64,000 nt of DNA from assembly GCA_029204225.1 (NCBI GenBank), contig CM055094.1, forward strand, positions 12,191,742 through 12,255,741, given 5' to 3'. Each line of letters opens with the position of its first letter. Position 1 is the stretch's first letter. Origin of the DNA: Diphasiastrum complanatum. Taxonomy: Eukaryota; Streptophyta; Lycopodiopsida; Lycopodiales; Lycopodiaceae. This document shows, in pieces, positions 23,401 through 38,600 of this stretch. A model generated the notes under the pieces. The model was not told where the DNA came from and ran no database searches. It saw only the letters and a list, made by a program, of their open reading frames with translations. A program made the translations under genes and the position numbers.

Positions 23401-26400
23401 GCCTTGTACTCATCTCGTGGATGAATGTAAATCTGATGATAGCTTTGCACAATTGGTCAATAGAGAAATACAATGTCGTCTTTGATGCTTGGTAATCAAT
23501 GTATAGAGGTTTGGAATATCCACAAGTACATGATCATGAAAGGACATTTACTAGGAAGAAAAAGTTATGTTGCATAAATTTCAATTCCTGTTTGTAGATT
23601 GCTTCTAAGATCATGACATGTACAGGATGAGAGACTAGATTTGCATAAGATAGCAAGTTAGTGCAATGATTCACATTGTACAATGGAGACAAGGCTCAAT
23701 AAAATGATGATATTAGTTATGCAACTTGGCATGATTCTCTATGACTGTAAACTTAACTCTATTGATGTTCTTTGTCACTATTGTTGCTTTTAGGAGTTCC
23801 CTGTGCTCTTGTGAACGGTTCCCACTAGTTTTCTAAACCTTGCCATTCACACTGAGATGACACCTTCCTGAATTGTCAACAACTAGATTTTCAAACCCAA
23901 GGTAGTATGGTATTAAGATGCGTTGACAAGAATAGACACTTAACTCTAAGGCTCTCATGGTTTCCGTGTTCCTTTCCAACAATTCTGTCATAGCTCAATT
24001 TCCTACTAGGGCATCATTACCTAAATGGAAAGGTATTCTTTTCCAATGCATTTGAAAATTCTTTTGTTGATTAATTAGCTTTCACTTCAATCATTGGTAT
24101 GCGAGTTTGGTTTTCAGTGACTTTTATCGTTTTTTATCTCATAACAACTTCATGTATGCTTAAAGTCAAATTTCTGATTCTTTCCATTTTCCTGCAGGTT
24201 ATTGATGCATATGCTATGATTGATGATGTGGCTAGTCTTATTGAGAAGATCCAAAATTGTTTTGCTCAAATTGTTGTGTCAGAGACACATGCGGTGTTAA
24301 ACAGTCACTTATGTGAGGTGCGTGCTTTCACAAATAGTGGAGTTGTACATGTCACATAGAGACTCATAAAATGAACTTACTTATGCATATGAAGAAACAT
24401 ATCTATTGGATTTAATTTTTTGTAGGTATTTATCTTAAATTTTAGTGCTTGGTTTGTGTTTGGAGTGAATGTCTAATTTGAAAAATTCTTTGTCTGTATG
24501 ATAAGGTTCAAGATTGTTTTAATGCAAATTTTATACATGGCCCGTCATGAAGGAATTTGATTAGATAGGAATAGGAGAATGTTTCTTTTTGATTCCTTTT
24601 GTTACTTCATTTTATATATATTAACTCTTCATACACACTTTACAAAGGAAATATGTAGAGTTCAAGCATTGTAGCTCTTCAATGTCAATGTTTATCACAT
24701 AATTGACATTTAGTGAAATTAAAGATGGCCATGGATAAAAGTTGTACGAATAAAAACTTCGTGTGACACCTCAAAGTTATTTCATTGTTATCATTTGTTA
24801 TTTTGAACATTGACGTTATATCATTTTTGATTTTGGTGATATGTTGGTGCACCTTTCTTTGATGTATTATTAGATATGCATGCAATGTGACATAATCTAC
24901 AATTAAAAAATGCACCTGATTAGTAGGCCAACTCATCATGGGTGAATATACTACACGATTCCTTTAGTGCTTTCTTGATGAAGTGAGTAAGGATAGGGAG
25001 TGTTGGAGGTGAGAGGTGCATGGCTACACTCTCCTACTTAGTATCATGTGGAGATTGTCCCATTTCATCTAAAGATCATCCCATTGGCGAGGGTGGAGCT
25101 TTCTCTCTCATAGGGCGACCTCACTAGGACCTTGACAAATTGTGATGGACCTATTACAAGTTATGAGGAATAGTTTCTTTAGTTGGGGAAGCTCAGAAAC
25201 TAATCAAATTCAATGGCTCAACATGTTGGTAGTCTTCAAGTGATTTTACTTGCCATCCATCGTGGAGGTCATAGCATAGTTGACTACCTCAAGGCCCATG
25301 GGATCATCTTCTCTCCTACCCTAAGTATCACCCTTCAATACCACCCGTACCACACTCTCAAACCTTTCCTTTTGTATCTTTCCATACAGGCCTTAACTAT
25401 CTCACCACTACTCGTCTGTCCATTCCTCGTACACCGTGTTAGATTTTTCAACACATCATGCATGAGTCTCTATCAAGAATCGCTCACCTCTCCTACAACA
25501 TCTCCCTCACGATGGCACGTTGGAAGTCCATTCCAATTTCCTTGTCTCAGACCTACACACCAGGTGGTAAGAGTAGCTTATTGGTTACTTTTCTCTTTCT
25601 CTAAGTGTAGCGGAGTTTGTGCACCTTTGAATACGAAAATTGATTGGCATCTTTGATACCAATTGTTATAATTTCATAAGTCGATCTTTATAATGTATAT
25701 GCACACCATCAATAACAAATGTGTTTTATCTAGGCTCACTCCCATGCACTAGAGCTATCGACACAATTGTTATGCTCTGACAAATACCAATGTTCCATAC
25801 CTTTTCAAAATTCACACCCTTTGAAAGGATCTGCTAATGACCCGTTGGATTTATGGATGGATTGCTTCAAGGGGCTCTACGCTCTCTCATAGCCTATGAG
25901 GACCCACAATGTGTCGCTTTGATGGTACGCGAGATGTTCATATTGCGGAGAGATCTATACGGGACATCCCAACATTTTACCTCATAGCCATTGATTACTT
26001 CCTTCTTTACTAGACGGAGATCGCGTGATTTACTGCCTGAGGATGAGGATTATGACGACGATGAGGATGGTAGCTGCTTACATGCTCATAGAGATCAGAG
26101 ACAATTCCCATCATCACGTTACCGCCAGGATCACCAGACATCATACACAGAGACGTACTACTACACATGCTCATGTTCATAGACGATGCCAGCAGGCTCC
26201 AGTGCTTTCTCACGTTGCGCCTCACATTACATCTTTTTACAGCATCAGTACAGCAGCAACATCATCATCAGCACAGTCCTGATATCTTGACATGGATACA
26301 TAGGATTATTATGCACACACACTCTCGCATACGTGTCTATTTTATTTTATTTTGTACTAGATGTTTTCTTTATTACAGTCTTGGAGACGTTTTACACGCT

Positions 26401-26656
26401 CCCATGGTCACCACATACTTGACATGTACTTCATTAGTCCTATATGCCTTTTGGCATGGAAAAGACATTAATAAAAAGCTCTCTCTCTCTCTCTACACGC
26501 GCACACACTCTCATTTTCGCATTTATCTTGGTTTGTATTAGATGCTTCTTTATTATAGTTTCGGAGACATTTTATGCGCTCCCATTGTTGCCACACACTT
26601 GACATGTACTCCATTAGTCTTATATGCCTTTTGGCATGGAAAAGACATGAATAAAG

Positions 26657-26690
<34 letters not shown>

Positions 26691-29600
26691 CTCTCTTGAT
26701 CTCCCTATCTCTTCCCCTCCCCCCCGTATGGTGCGCAAAACAAGGGGGAACCCATGATCCCTTCCCTCCATCTCCTCCCCCTCACTCCCAGCCCTCCATC
26801 TCCCCCTCTCCATCTTTTGCGCAACAACATGCTTTGGCTATTGCGTGCACCAGCACTCCCTTGTTGTTGCTGCCGCTGGAGCGAACCCTGTTGGATTATT
26901 CTCCTTCTTATTAATCGACTAATCGGTTTTAATCCTCATCCATTGTTTATCTAGTTCTGCGGATTTTTCCATGTCTTTACACAGTCTGTAGATTTACAAG
27001 TGTTTTTACACAGTCTGTAGAAATACATGGAGTTTGACAACAATGTCGCATTTTTCGCCTGTCAGGAATCTCATGTAAAAATGCAGTGTCGCCTTTTTCG
27101 CATTTTTCGCCTGTCAGGAATTACGAGTAAATATGCAGTCGCATTTTTCAAAGTGCCTCAAATGTTAAGGAAATGACTATGGCAAAGTGTGAGGCTACCC
27201 TAAATGAGATTTAAGGACACTGTCGGGTTTTTCGCAAAAAGCCGACACTGTCTCTTTTTTGTGACACTGTCACCTGTGGCAGTTTTAGTTCATTTCTGCA
27301 GAGTAACAGTTTTAGTTCATTTATGTAGACAGACTGTTTACGGCCAATTTTCACCGCTTATCAGCAATCGATTTCTGAGAAGGAACTGGATGAATGCCAG
27401 CGGACACCAGCCAACTGGCAATCGCATTTGACGACCTAATTACTTAGTATAAATCAGCTGTTCATACATCTCTTTTCAAGTACAAAAGTTCTCAAGTTTA
27501 GAAGCAACGAATCAACATTGTGAATTGTGAAGGAGTTGAGTGTTATTACACGACGCTTCCTGCGCTCTTATCAAGCATATCATTCACAATCAGAAAGTAT
27601 ATTTGTTAGCTCTCTATCAAGCTTTCAAGCTTGAACTCTCTTGAGCATTCTAGCTCAGTCTTTTAGAGATTTATTTTAGAGTTGCTATTGCGCTACTGCT
27701 TATTCACAGAGCTGCTTATTATCAGACTTATTCTCAGTTACTCAGAGACAACTTAGAGTGCGCGGTTTCTATCCGCTATTGTTGTGCGCTCATTAGCATC
27801 TAATTTTGTTTTTCTGAATCAATACTATCTTCTTATTTTGTTCAATATATGTCAGAATGCATGCATCTCTGTATTGCTTTTGTTACTGATAGAAATTGTT
27901 TGAGAATTCAATACTTTATGTTTGGCTACGTAATCACTTAGTATCTAGCGATTTCAAAGTTAGTTGCTAAAGGTTGAACGTGATTTTCATCACTACTGCT
28001 CTGTTCAATTTTTGATAGGCGTAGTCATGCATTGGAAGTAGGAAGTTTCCGCATTACATTATCTATCCTATTTTCGACATGGTATCAGAGCTAGATCACT
28101 ACTTCTTTATCTGATCCGACATGGTATCAGAGCATTGATTCTTCTTCCGGGCCTAATACTATTTCGATATCAGAGCGAAAGCTCTAATACTTGATAGCTT
28201 TCGCGATATTAAATTGATATCATATTCTTCAGTTCCTTTCATCGTTTCAGTATCAGAAAATTGATTTCGTGTTGTTGGCATTACTACATCTTAGTGTCAT
28301 CGATACAATCGACAGACTAAGTTCCAGATGGATTCTCAAAGTAAAGCTGGTCTTATTGCAGACAAGTTGAATGGATTCAATTATCATTTGTGGAAATTTA
28401 AGATGAAGACCTTGTTAATTGCCAACGAGTTATGGGATGTTGTTACAGGTACAGAAGTAAAACCTGAAGACGACACAGAAGACTTAGAATGGGGGATGGT
28501 AAAGCTTTCGTGCTTATTTTTCCTCAATATATCAAATACACAAATTGGACACATAGCTGAATCTAAAACTTCAAAAGACGTTTGGGACATCCTGAACTCA
28601 CTATATGACGTGAGGGACGTAACTACTAAGTTACATCTACGAAGGAAATTCTTGACATTCAAGATGTCTAATGGTGATTCTCTTCAGAGTCACATTAACC
28701 AGTTTAAGAATCTCTTGCAACAGATGGCTGCTGTCGGATCAGTCATAGACGATCAAGACACAATTATGACATTGCATTCAAGCTTACCCTCTACATATGA
28801 GAACTAGGTGATGATCATATTGACACACTCAAATTTAACTCTTACTAGAGTTATCAATATGTTGCTGCAAGAAGACGATAGAAGAAGTCAAGACACTTTG
28901 TCTACTCCTCCTCTCAGGCTCTATATGTCAACAAAGGCTCTAAGCGACAAAAGCAGAAAAGCTCCAAGAAGGCTGCAACGAATCAGAAGCTGTCTCAAAG
29001 TCAAGGACATTATTAAATCCACAATCGAAGAAGAAGATGTTTTGCAGGTATTGCAAGCGCAATAACCATGAGATCAAGGATTGCCGAATTCTCCAAGCGA
29101 AGAATGCAGCCAAGCAACCTGATCAATAGGCAAACACAGTTTCATCATCTCCCCAGGTCGAAGTGGACGAAGGCGCATTCATGGTCAAAGACCAAAGCAC
29201 GTTTTTGGATGATTCATGGTTTCTTGATTCTGGAGCAACTCAACACATGACCAATCAACGTGAGATTTTCAACTCCTACACGCCTTACAACACGAAGAAA
29301 TTTGTTCATCTTGGTGACAATAGTACTCACACTATTTAAGGTGAAGGTACTGTAAGATTGCGATTCCAACATGATCAATTCAAACTACTATCAAAGGTCT
29401 TATTGTTCAGTAAGTAGAATTACAGATTTAGGTCATAAGGTAGAATTCGAATCTGATCAATGCAAAATTATTGATAGGAGTAATAAGATCCTTGCACTCG
29501 GCAAGAGGCAGGGTTACTTATATAGATTGGCACATTGTTATTATGAGTCTAGTCAAGCCTTGAAAACCTCTGTTCTAGTCAATAAAGCATTACTATGGCA

Positions 29601-32600
29601 TCATCGCTTAGGACACTTGAATTATGCATCTGCGTTGAACATGTCCAAACAATCCATGGTTCTTGATCTCGACTATCCTTCTGGTAAGGTCGATCTCCAT
29701 GTCTGTCATAGCTGCATCTTTGGAAAGCATGCTTGGATTCCTTTATATCAAACCATAGGCATGCAGCAAAAGGTCTGTAAGATGTTGTTCATACAGATAT
29801 ATGTGGACCTATGCAAACTCCTTCAATGCTAGATGCAAAGTATTTCATTACTTTTATTGACGAATTCTCTAGAAGAACAGCTGTTTATTTCATTGAACAG
29901 ACTTTAGAGGCTTTCATCAAATTCAAACAATTTAAAGAGACAAACGAATCAAAGCACTGAGGTCAGATAACGTGGGAGAATACATCTCCACCGAATTCAA
30001 GGAGTATTGCCTTAACAACGACATTGAGCAACAATACATTACCTCCTATTCGCCAAAAATGGTCTTGCTGAGAGAAAGAACAAAACCTTAGTTGAATCGG
30101 CAAAGTGCATATTATCACATGTGACACTTCCGAAGTCCTTCTGGGCTGAAGCTGTTTCAACAGCAACCTATATTCAGAACAGATGTCCTACTAAAGGTCT
30201 CTCAGACAAAACACCATTTGAAGTTTGGACAGGTACCAAACCTTCTTTATCAAACCGACTAGTTTTTGGATGTACTGCTTTTGCGCAGATACCTCGTGAT
30301 CTCAAGAAGAAGCTCGACTTCCAGAGTATCAAATGTATTTTCATCAGTTACACTACTGCAGATCAAGCCTACAAGTTGTTCGATCCCATCGAGTCGAAGA
30401 TATTCACTAGCCGGGATGTCATCTTCATCAAAGATCAGTTTCAAGACCTCAAAGGAGAAGGCAGTCCCCATGTAGCCGACCTGTCAGATTCTCCTGACAT
30501 ATTGAACTTCCCAGTTCCTCAGTTGACTATTCCCATTGAAGGTCCAAGCTCGTCTACTTTTGACGAACAACAAATCAACGACGAATCAGAAGATGATGAT
30601 GTTGCAGTTCGGCAACAACACTATGATGGAAATGGTCAACTTCCTCTATTTCCCAGAAGATCTTCAAGAGCAAGCAAACCACCTAACCGGTATATCGACG
30701 AGTCTGTAGCCTACCTTATTCAGGAACCGACGTCTATCCAAGAGGCACTCAGTCAACCCGATTCAGGTCTCTGGAAAGAAGCTATGGATAAAGAGTATTC
30801 ATCTCTTATCAAGAACTAGACATGGATAATTGTCGAATTACCTGCTCGCAGAAACGTAGTTGATTGCAAATGGATTTTCAAAATCAAGTACAATGCAGAT
30901 GGAAGCATCAACAGGAGAAAGGCACGACTTGTCGCCAGAGGATTCTCTCAGGTATATAACGTCGATTACACTGAGACCTTTAGTCCAGTATTCAGGCATT
31001 CTTCTATTCAACTTTTGCTATCATTTGCCGCTGCAGCAGATTTGGAAATACAACAAATGGATGTACAAACAACATATCCCAATGGAGTTATCGAAGAAGA
31101 CATTTACATGGTGCAACCCGAATGTTATATTATTGAGGGGAAACACAATCATGTGTGTAAACTCCATAAGGCACTTTATGGCTTGAAGCAATCTGCTCGA
31201 GCATGGTCTCAAAGGATCAATACTTTCCTTATTGATCACGGCTACACACCTAGCTCTTCAGATTCAAATGTTTACTTCAAAGCAGTGTAACAGTCTTTTA
31301 TCATTATCACTTTATATGTGGATGATACATTGCTTTTCAGCAACAGTACCGATCTGATAAAAGAGGCCAAGACAATGCTATCTTCCGAATTCGACATGAC
31401 CGATCTGGGTGAAGCTCATTTCTGCCTTGGTATACAAATCCACAGAGACAGAAAACAGAAGTTGGTCTACATTACACAACAAAGGTACATCTACAACATT
31501 TTAGTCAGATATAATCTAATTAATTGCAAGTTAGCTCTCTCACCAATGGAACCAGGTCTCAAATTGTCAAAGGACCAGTGTCCCCAAACAATTCATGAGA
31601 AGCAGCAGATGTGTGAGTATCCTTACCATTCTATTATAGGATCTCTTATGTACGCCATGATCTGTACCAGGCTAGACATAGCTTTTGCAGTCAGCTCTCT
31701 CAGTCAGTTTATGACTAACCCTGGTGTAACACATTGGAAGGCTCTTATCAGAGTCATGAGATATCTTCGAGCTACTATGGACTTTTGCATTTGTTATGGA
31801 GCAGTCGGCAACGACAAACTCAGTTTACTCAGTGGTTACACAGATGCAAGTTGGGCAGGAGATGTAGACATTCGTAAATCCACTTCCGGATTTACATTCT
31901 TCCTCAACAATGGTCTAATTTCCTGGAACAGTGATAAGCAATCTTCAATAGCTCTATCTTCCACTGAATCAGAGTATATCGCAGCCTCTGGAAGCAATTT
32001 GGTTGAGGAACTTACTCTCAGATATCGGTCTGAATCAATATGCTCCGACGACATTATTTTGTGATAATCAAAGTGCCATTGCTTTATCAGCCAACCCTAG
32101 ATTTCATTCTAGGAGTAAGCACATTGAACTGAAGTATCACTTCGTCAGAAGCAAAGTTCTCAACGAAGAGGTCAGATTGCAGTATTGTAGAACGCAAGAT
32201 ATGACAGCAGATATTTTTACCAAAGCATTAAGTTTGGAAGCACACAAAAGATTCTGTGTAAAACTAAGTTTGAAGGTCAAGGCAATCAAGGATTCAGATT
32301 AAGGGGGAGTGTTGGATTATTCTCCTTCTTACTAATCGACTAATCGGTTTTAATCCTCATCCATTGTTTATCCAGTTCTGCGGATTTTCCCGTGTCTTTA
32401 CACAGTCTGTAGATTTACAAGTGTTTTTACACAGTTTGCAGAAATACATGGAGTTTGACAACAATGTCGCATTTTTCGCCTGTCGGGAATCTCGTGTAAA
32501 AATGCAGTGTCGCCTTTTTCGCATTTTTCGCCTGTCAGGAATTACGAGTAAATATGCAGTCGCATTTTTCAAAGTGCCTCAAATGTTAAGGAAATGACTT

Positions 32601-35600
32601 TGGCAAAGTGTGGGGCTACCCTAAATGAGATTTTATGACACTGTCGCCTTTTTTGCAAAAAGCCGACAATGTCGCTTTTTTGTGACACTGTCGCCTGTGG
32701 CAGTTTTAGTTCATTTCTGCAGAGTAACAGTTTTAGTTCATTTATGCAGACAGACTGTTTACGGCCAAATTTCACCGCTTATCAGCAATCAATTTCTGAG
32801 AAGGAACTGGATGAATGCCAGCGGACACCAGCCAACTTGCAATTGCATTTGACGACCTAATTACTTAGTATAAATCAGCTGTTCATACATCTCTTTTCAA
32901 GTACAGAAGTTTTCAAGTTCTCAAGTTTAGAAGCAACGAATCAACATTGTGAATTGTGAAGGAGTTGAGTGTTATTACACGACGCTTCCTGCGCTCTTAT
33001 CAAGCAGATCATTCACAATCAGAAAGTATTGTTGTTAGCTCTCTATCAAGCTTTCAAGCTTGAACTCTCTTGAGCATTCTAGCTCAATCTTTTAGAGATT
33101 TATTTTAGAGTTGCTATTGCGCTAGTGCTTATTAGCAGAGCTGCTTATTATCAGACTTATTCTCAGTTTCTCAGAGACAACTTAGAGTGCGCGGTTTCTA
33201 TCCGCTATTGTTTTGTGCTCATTAGCATCTGATTTTGTTTTTTTAAATCAATACTATCTTCTTATTGCGTTCAGTATATGTCAGAATGTATGCATCTCTG
33301 TATTGCTTTTGTAACTGATAGAAATTGTCTGAGAATTCAATACTTTATGTTTGGCTACGTAATCACTTAGTATCTAGCGATTTCAAAGTTAGTTGCTAAA
33401 GATTGAACGTGATTTTCAGCACTACTACTTTGTTCAATTTTTGATAGGCGTAGTCATGCATTGGAAGTAGGAAGTTTCCACATTACATTATCTATCCTAT
33501 TCCCGACAAACCCCCCCTCTTCTTCTTTCTCTTTTCCGTCCCATCTATCTTCTTCACCTACCCTTAACAAAAAATATCCCACTTCCAATGGACCATACAC
33601 CCCTACCAGAGCTGTTGAATCCTATGTTGTTGCTAGCATGAATGTGCTCTTGTAAAAGCAGAGCTACATTTGATTAAACTCAAAATGTCCTAGCTCAAAG
33701 GAGCCAACTGCTGCTGCAACAAGAAGTGGATTTGTTGAAGCAACTCTGAGCCCAACCCATTGTTGCTACATCGGAATCATCGAACAACCTCAAAGAATTG
33801 GAAGCGCAAATCGACAAGCAGGCTTCCGTGCTGAAGAAAGGAAGTAAACCTACTCGACCTATGTTCTCGGTTATTTCAGCCCCTCTTTCGGAGGAAAGTG
33901 TTACGTCCATGTCTTGCATATAGGATTTGACATAATTCTAGACTTGGAAACACCTAACTCCAGTACGAAGATTATTGGTTACTCCTCGTTATTTCGAACA
34001 AGGCCAAAAATGTAATTAAGAACCTTGTGAGGGCCCAATTACTTATGGTTTAGGACGACTATAGATATGTGTAGAGTATCAATAGTAATGAAAAGCGCTT
34101 TTGGGGATGTACTTGGCTTGCATGGGCACATGTGGAGGAGAGGTTGGGGGCTATATATCCTAGTGGGCACTTACCCTCCTACCATTCCATAGTGTGGTTT
34201 TGATTTCCAATTTCCCCTCTCTACACCTACATCCTATCTCGTGGCTTGGGGGTGATGCTACTGGAGATTGATCAGTGTCCCTTTGTGTTTGTCTTGTAAG
34301 TAGGATCTTGAGGAGCTGTCCCTTACAATGGTATTAGAGCAAGGCTTACGAAGATCGAAGGACTTGGAGCTGTAATCATCGAATCTTTGGTAGTCGATCT
34401 ATCAGTTTTCTCTTCTTGGTGGAGAAAGAAAGAAAGAAAGAAAGCTTTGTTAATGTCTTTTCCATGCCAAAAGGCATATACGACCAAATGGAGTACATAT
34501 TGTGAAAACCATGGGAGCGTATATAAACGTCTCCAAGAAAAAACTATATGCATAATAGAGAAATGAGTAATATAACTGTAAACTACAAACTGCCAACTAT
34601 CCGTAAGGGGGGAGCAAAATAGCTGCCAGGAGTAGAGTAATATCATGTAGTGCTGCTGCTGAAAAAAGATGTGATACGAGCTGCAACAGGAGGTGTTTTT
34701 CCATAGATTTGGTTGCATAACGCTGTAAATTGCCTTGTAGACCTTGCATGGGGGTTAATAAATGTCTTTTGAAGCTGTCCAAGAGGTTAGAGCAAAGAAT
34801 GTAGAGAATAGAGGGAGTAGGAGGTCCAAAAAGGGTTGGAAATTGCCTTTTTTCATGCTTCTTGGGGGATTGGTTGCTACAAATCCACAAGAGGATCATG
34901 GATGGAGTCAATCCAGCTTGTTTTGTATTCATCTCGGCCTTCCCTCAAGCTATCAGACCTATACATTGGATGCCGGAGGCTTGTGCTTCGTCTCCATGAA
35001 CTTTGTAGCTAGTGCACCCTCCCACAAGATGAAAATTCTTTGTTTTCAGCCTATACTGCATCTCTGGACCCGATTGAAGGCTTCATAGAAGTCTAATAGA
35101 CTATTAGAGACTATTAGTAAAGCCTCTTTGGGTACTAGCATGGTGATTTGGTGTCTTTACAACACACCTCCTTGAAAAGTGTGCCCTCCTACAATTTTTA
35201 TGCACTCTTTGAACTCGCACATGTGAAGTTTAGGTGGTAGGGTGACGTGGCAATCATCTCGAAAACATGCCCTCCCTCTGTACTATGCTTTACAGCGACC
35301 AATTTGGTGCATTGTAGCCCAAGTTATGGCCGTCTGAAGTTTTCCCAATTTGTGAGTAAAAATTGCCAAAAATGCAAATTGTTTTGATGCATGTTTGCTT
35401 TTTCCCGACTTTTGTGTATTGTGCTTGTAGAGATTGGTTGCATGGTGATTTTGTTACTGATTCTAACATGCATGATAGACCTACAATCGTTTTCAGTGGT
35501 TATATGCATGTGCTTTGATGGTTTTGTCATAAACCAGTGATAATAGCTGACGGATTTCGTAAAGTTGAATTTTACGTACAAAAATTCTGGAATGACGTTT

Positions 35601-38600
35601 TGCAATTAATGTCGTAAGCCTGGCATGCCGGACTGACAGTTAGTGACTATAGGAATCGAATAGTATGTCGTTTTTTCGATTTTGATTGAGGATTAAGTTT
35701 AGTCAGAAGTAGGTCACAGTATCTCACTAATAGTTAAGAATAGATGTATTTGTTAACTAAGGTAAGTTATTTCCTATTATAGATGATTCAAGATGACTGA
35801 AGAAGCCGCAAATCCTATTGTACCCTCGTACATGCAAGTTTTGTTGAACCAAGTGAAATTACTGTCTTCTTTGAATCTCGGATTCCAGCTTGAGACCTGT
35901 TCGGGGGAGAAGAAGGAGAAAAAGTCTGAAGTCGTGGAGGACTGGCTCATGAAATTGGGCAGTTATTTCAATCTTCATGGTATTCCCGAGCAGAAGAAGA
36001 TCGAGTTCTGTTTCTTCGCAGCAAGGCGTCGTGGTGGTGGTGTGATCTAGTTGTGAAACCCACTACTTGGGATGCATTCACAAAGATGTATTTAAAAGGC
36101 ACAGCTGAAGATCAAGAAGTTAGTATTTTATTACATGGAATTTAACGATGTATTTCCATTAGAATTACCTCATGCTTTATCGCCGTCTAGGTCAATAGAC
36201 CACAAGATAGAGTTAATTCCAGGAAGTCAGCCTATCTCTAGGCAGTCTTATAGGTTTTCTTAGAAAGAGGAGGTAGAGATTTAAAATCAAATAGAAAACT
36301 ATTTGAGGATGGAACAAATCTAGTAAATCCCCATTCTTCTTAAAGCAAAGAAGGATGGAGGTTTCCAAATGTACATGGATTACAAGGGGTTGAACAAAGT
36401 GACTATCCAGTACCCAAGTGTAGGAAAGCAAGAGTCAAGTCACCAAGATCTAGTTATCAATCAATCTCCACAGAAAACAAGAGAGAAGAGGCTGGGCACC
36501 CAACTCTAAGAGAGAGAGAGAAAAAACAGCAACAAGAGCAATGGAGAGCAATGCTTAGCCAAACTGTAAAAATGGAATACACAATGAGCATCTAAGTACT
36601 CTACTTAGGTGTGACCAAATGCCACCAAACCCTAAGGTTGACCACTTACTAAATGTAGGGCACCCCCAAAAGTCAAGATAGGGCCCCTAAACAAAATTAG
36701 ACCCCTAAGGACCCACGAGTCAATACATGACCAAAATTGGGTCCAACTGAACTTAAGACAAACTTAAGATGGCCTAAATAACTAAATACCCATGGTTACA
36801 CAAATCTCGACCTTTTGGGTCAAAGTAACCTATGGATTAACTTTAGCATAGTCATTTATTTCTAACACCAAGATGGATGTAGATCATTTAGGTGGGGCTA
36901 AATACTTCACTAAGATTGATCTCAAAGCAGGGCATCATCAGATAAGAGTTAAGTCTGAAGATGTTCAAAACACTGGATTTTCATACCTGATTTGGCCATT
37001 ATGAGTTCTTAGTGTTGCCTTTCGGGTTAACAAACGCTGCAGCAAATGATGAAAGATTTGTTTCATCCATGTTTGGGAAAGTCTGTGATAGTGGTTTTAG
37101 ATGATATTCTCGTCTAGAATAGGACCTTCGAGGAACACATAGAGCATATCAAAACTGTCTTGATGAAACTTCGACATAAGTTGCTCTACACTAAGGAATC
37201 CAAGTGTGAATTCTTTATATCGATGGACTCAGTAGTTGAACTTCCAAAGACCCAATGGCAAAATGATTCTCTTTGGCTTGTAGTGGAGAAGTTAACTAAG
37301 TTAGCTGCGTTCATACCAGTTAAGTCGATTATTAAGGCTTTTGAATTAACCCAAATCTTTGTTGAAAGATTATTTTGGTCGTATGGATTGCCGAGTGACA
37401 TTATTAGTGATAGAGATCTTAAATTCGCAGGTCACTTCTGGTCAGCAGTATTCCATAAACTAGAAAGTTCCCTTAGTTTTAGTTCTACTGATCATCCTGA
37501 ATCAGATGGCCAAATGGAAAGGACTAATTAGACTATGGAAGATATGTTGAGCACATATGTTTCTCAGAGGCAATCTCATTGGGAAGATTACATTCCTCTG
37601 ATTGAGTTTGCATACAATAGTAGAAAGCATTCTGCTACAAGTTGCATTCCTTTTATGCTTATGTATGGTTTTCAACCTAGATCTCTAGTTAATGTGGAGA
37701 CTAAATCTGTTAAGGTCTAGAAGGTTGCATGTTTCTTGCATGATATGCAAGAAATGCGGCAAGTGTCAAAGGATGGTATCCGTACTACTCAGGTAGAGCT
37801 AAACACTATGCCGATCTTAAGAGATCTCCCAGAGATTTAAAAGTTGATGATTGGGTATATCTTAGAATTCCAAAAGATTCTAGGACAATATGTATAGGTA
37901 AGCATTAGAAATTGTCTACCCGATTTTGTGGACCGTTCAGGATTGTACGGAAAATTGGTTCTTTAGCTTAGGAACTAGATCTTCAAGGAAAATCTACTAT
38001 TGAGTGTTTCATGTAAGTCGGTTAAAATTAAGTTTACAGGAAGGTGATACAGTTGGATTTGATGAGGGTTTATCCCACTTAGAGATAAACAACTGAGAAA
38101 TTGTTCTATTTATAAGTGCTTGATTGTGGAAGGGTCGGACTGAGGATGATCATTCATAGGAGAGAGTTGAAAGCATAAAGAAGAACTTCCCTAAATTCCA
38201 CTTATGGGGACAGAAGCAATTCAAGGGGGGAAGAATGTTACGTCCACGTCCTACATATAGGATTTGGCATAATCCTAGACTTGGAAACACGGTACTCTAG
38301 TACCTGAGATTATTGGTTACGCCTCGTTATTCCAAACAAGGCCAGAAATGTAATTAATAACCTTGTGAGGGCCCAATTACTTAAGTGGAACTAATGTATG
38401 GGTCAGGGCATGTGTAGAGTATCAATAGTAATGGAAAGCGCTTTTGGGGTTATACTTGGCTTGCATGGGCACATGCACGGGAGATGCTGGGGGCTATATA
38501 TCCTAGTGGAAACTCGCCCTCCTACCATTCCATAGTGTGGTTTTCATTACCAGTTTCCTCTCTCTACACTTGCATCCTATCCTGGCTCGAGGGTGATGCT

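Larger units (their letters stand above)
26889..33508 (+). mobile_element. Complete Ty1-copia retrotransposon (copy 2), defective
   Basis: A structurally complete 6.6 kb element: LTRs 26889-28079 and 32310-33508, primer site 28080-28091, polypurine tract 32301-32309 and target duplication AACCC (26884-26888 and 33509-33513). Gag and the pol domains are in copia order (protease, integrase, reverse transcriptase, RNase H). The LTRs differ by a few percent by eye, plus one 8-bp indel that exactly accounts for their length difference. Several in-frame stops and frameshifts make it non-autonomous. It lies in sense orientation in VPS50 intron d. Confidence 0.95.
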
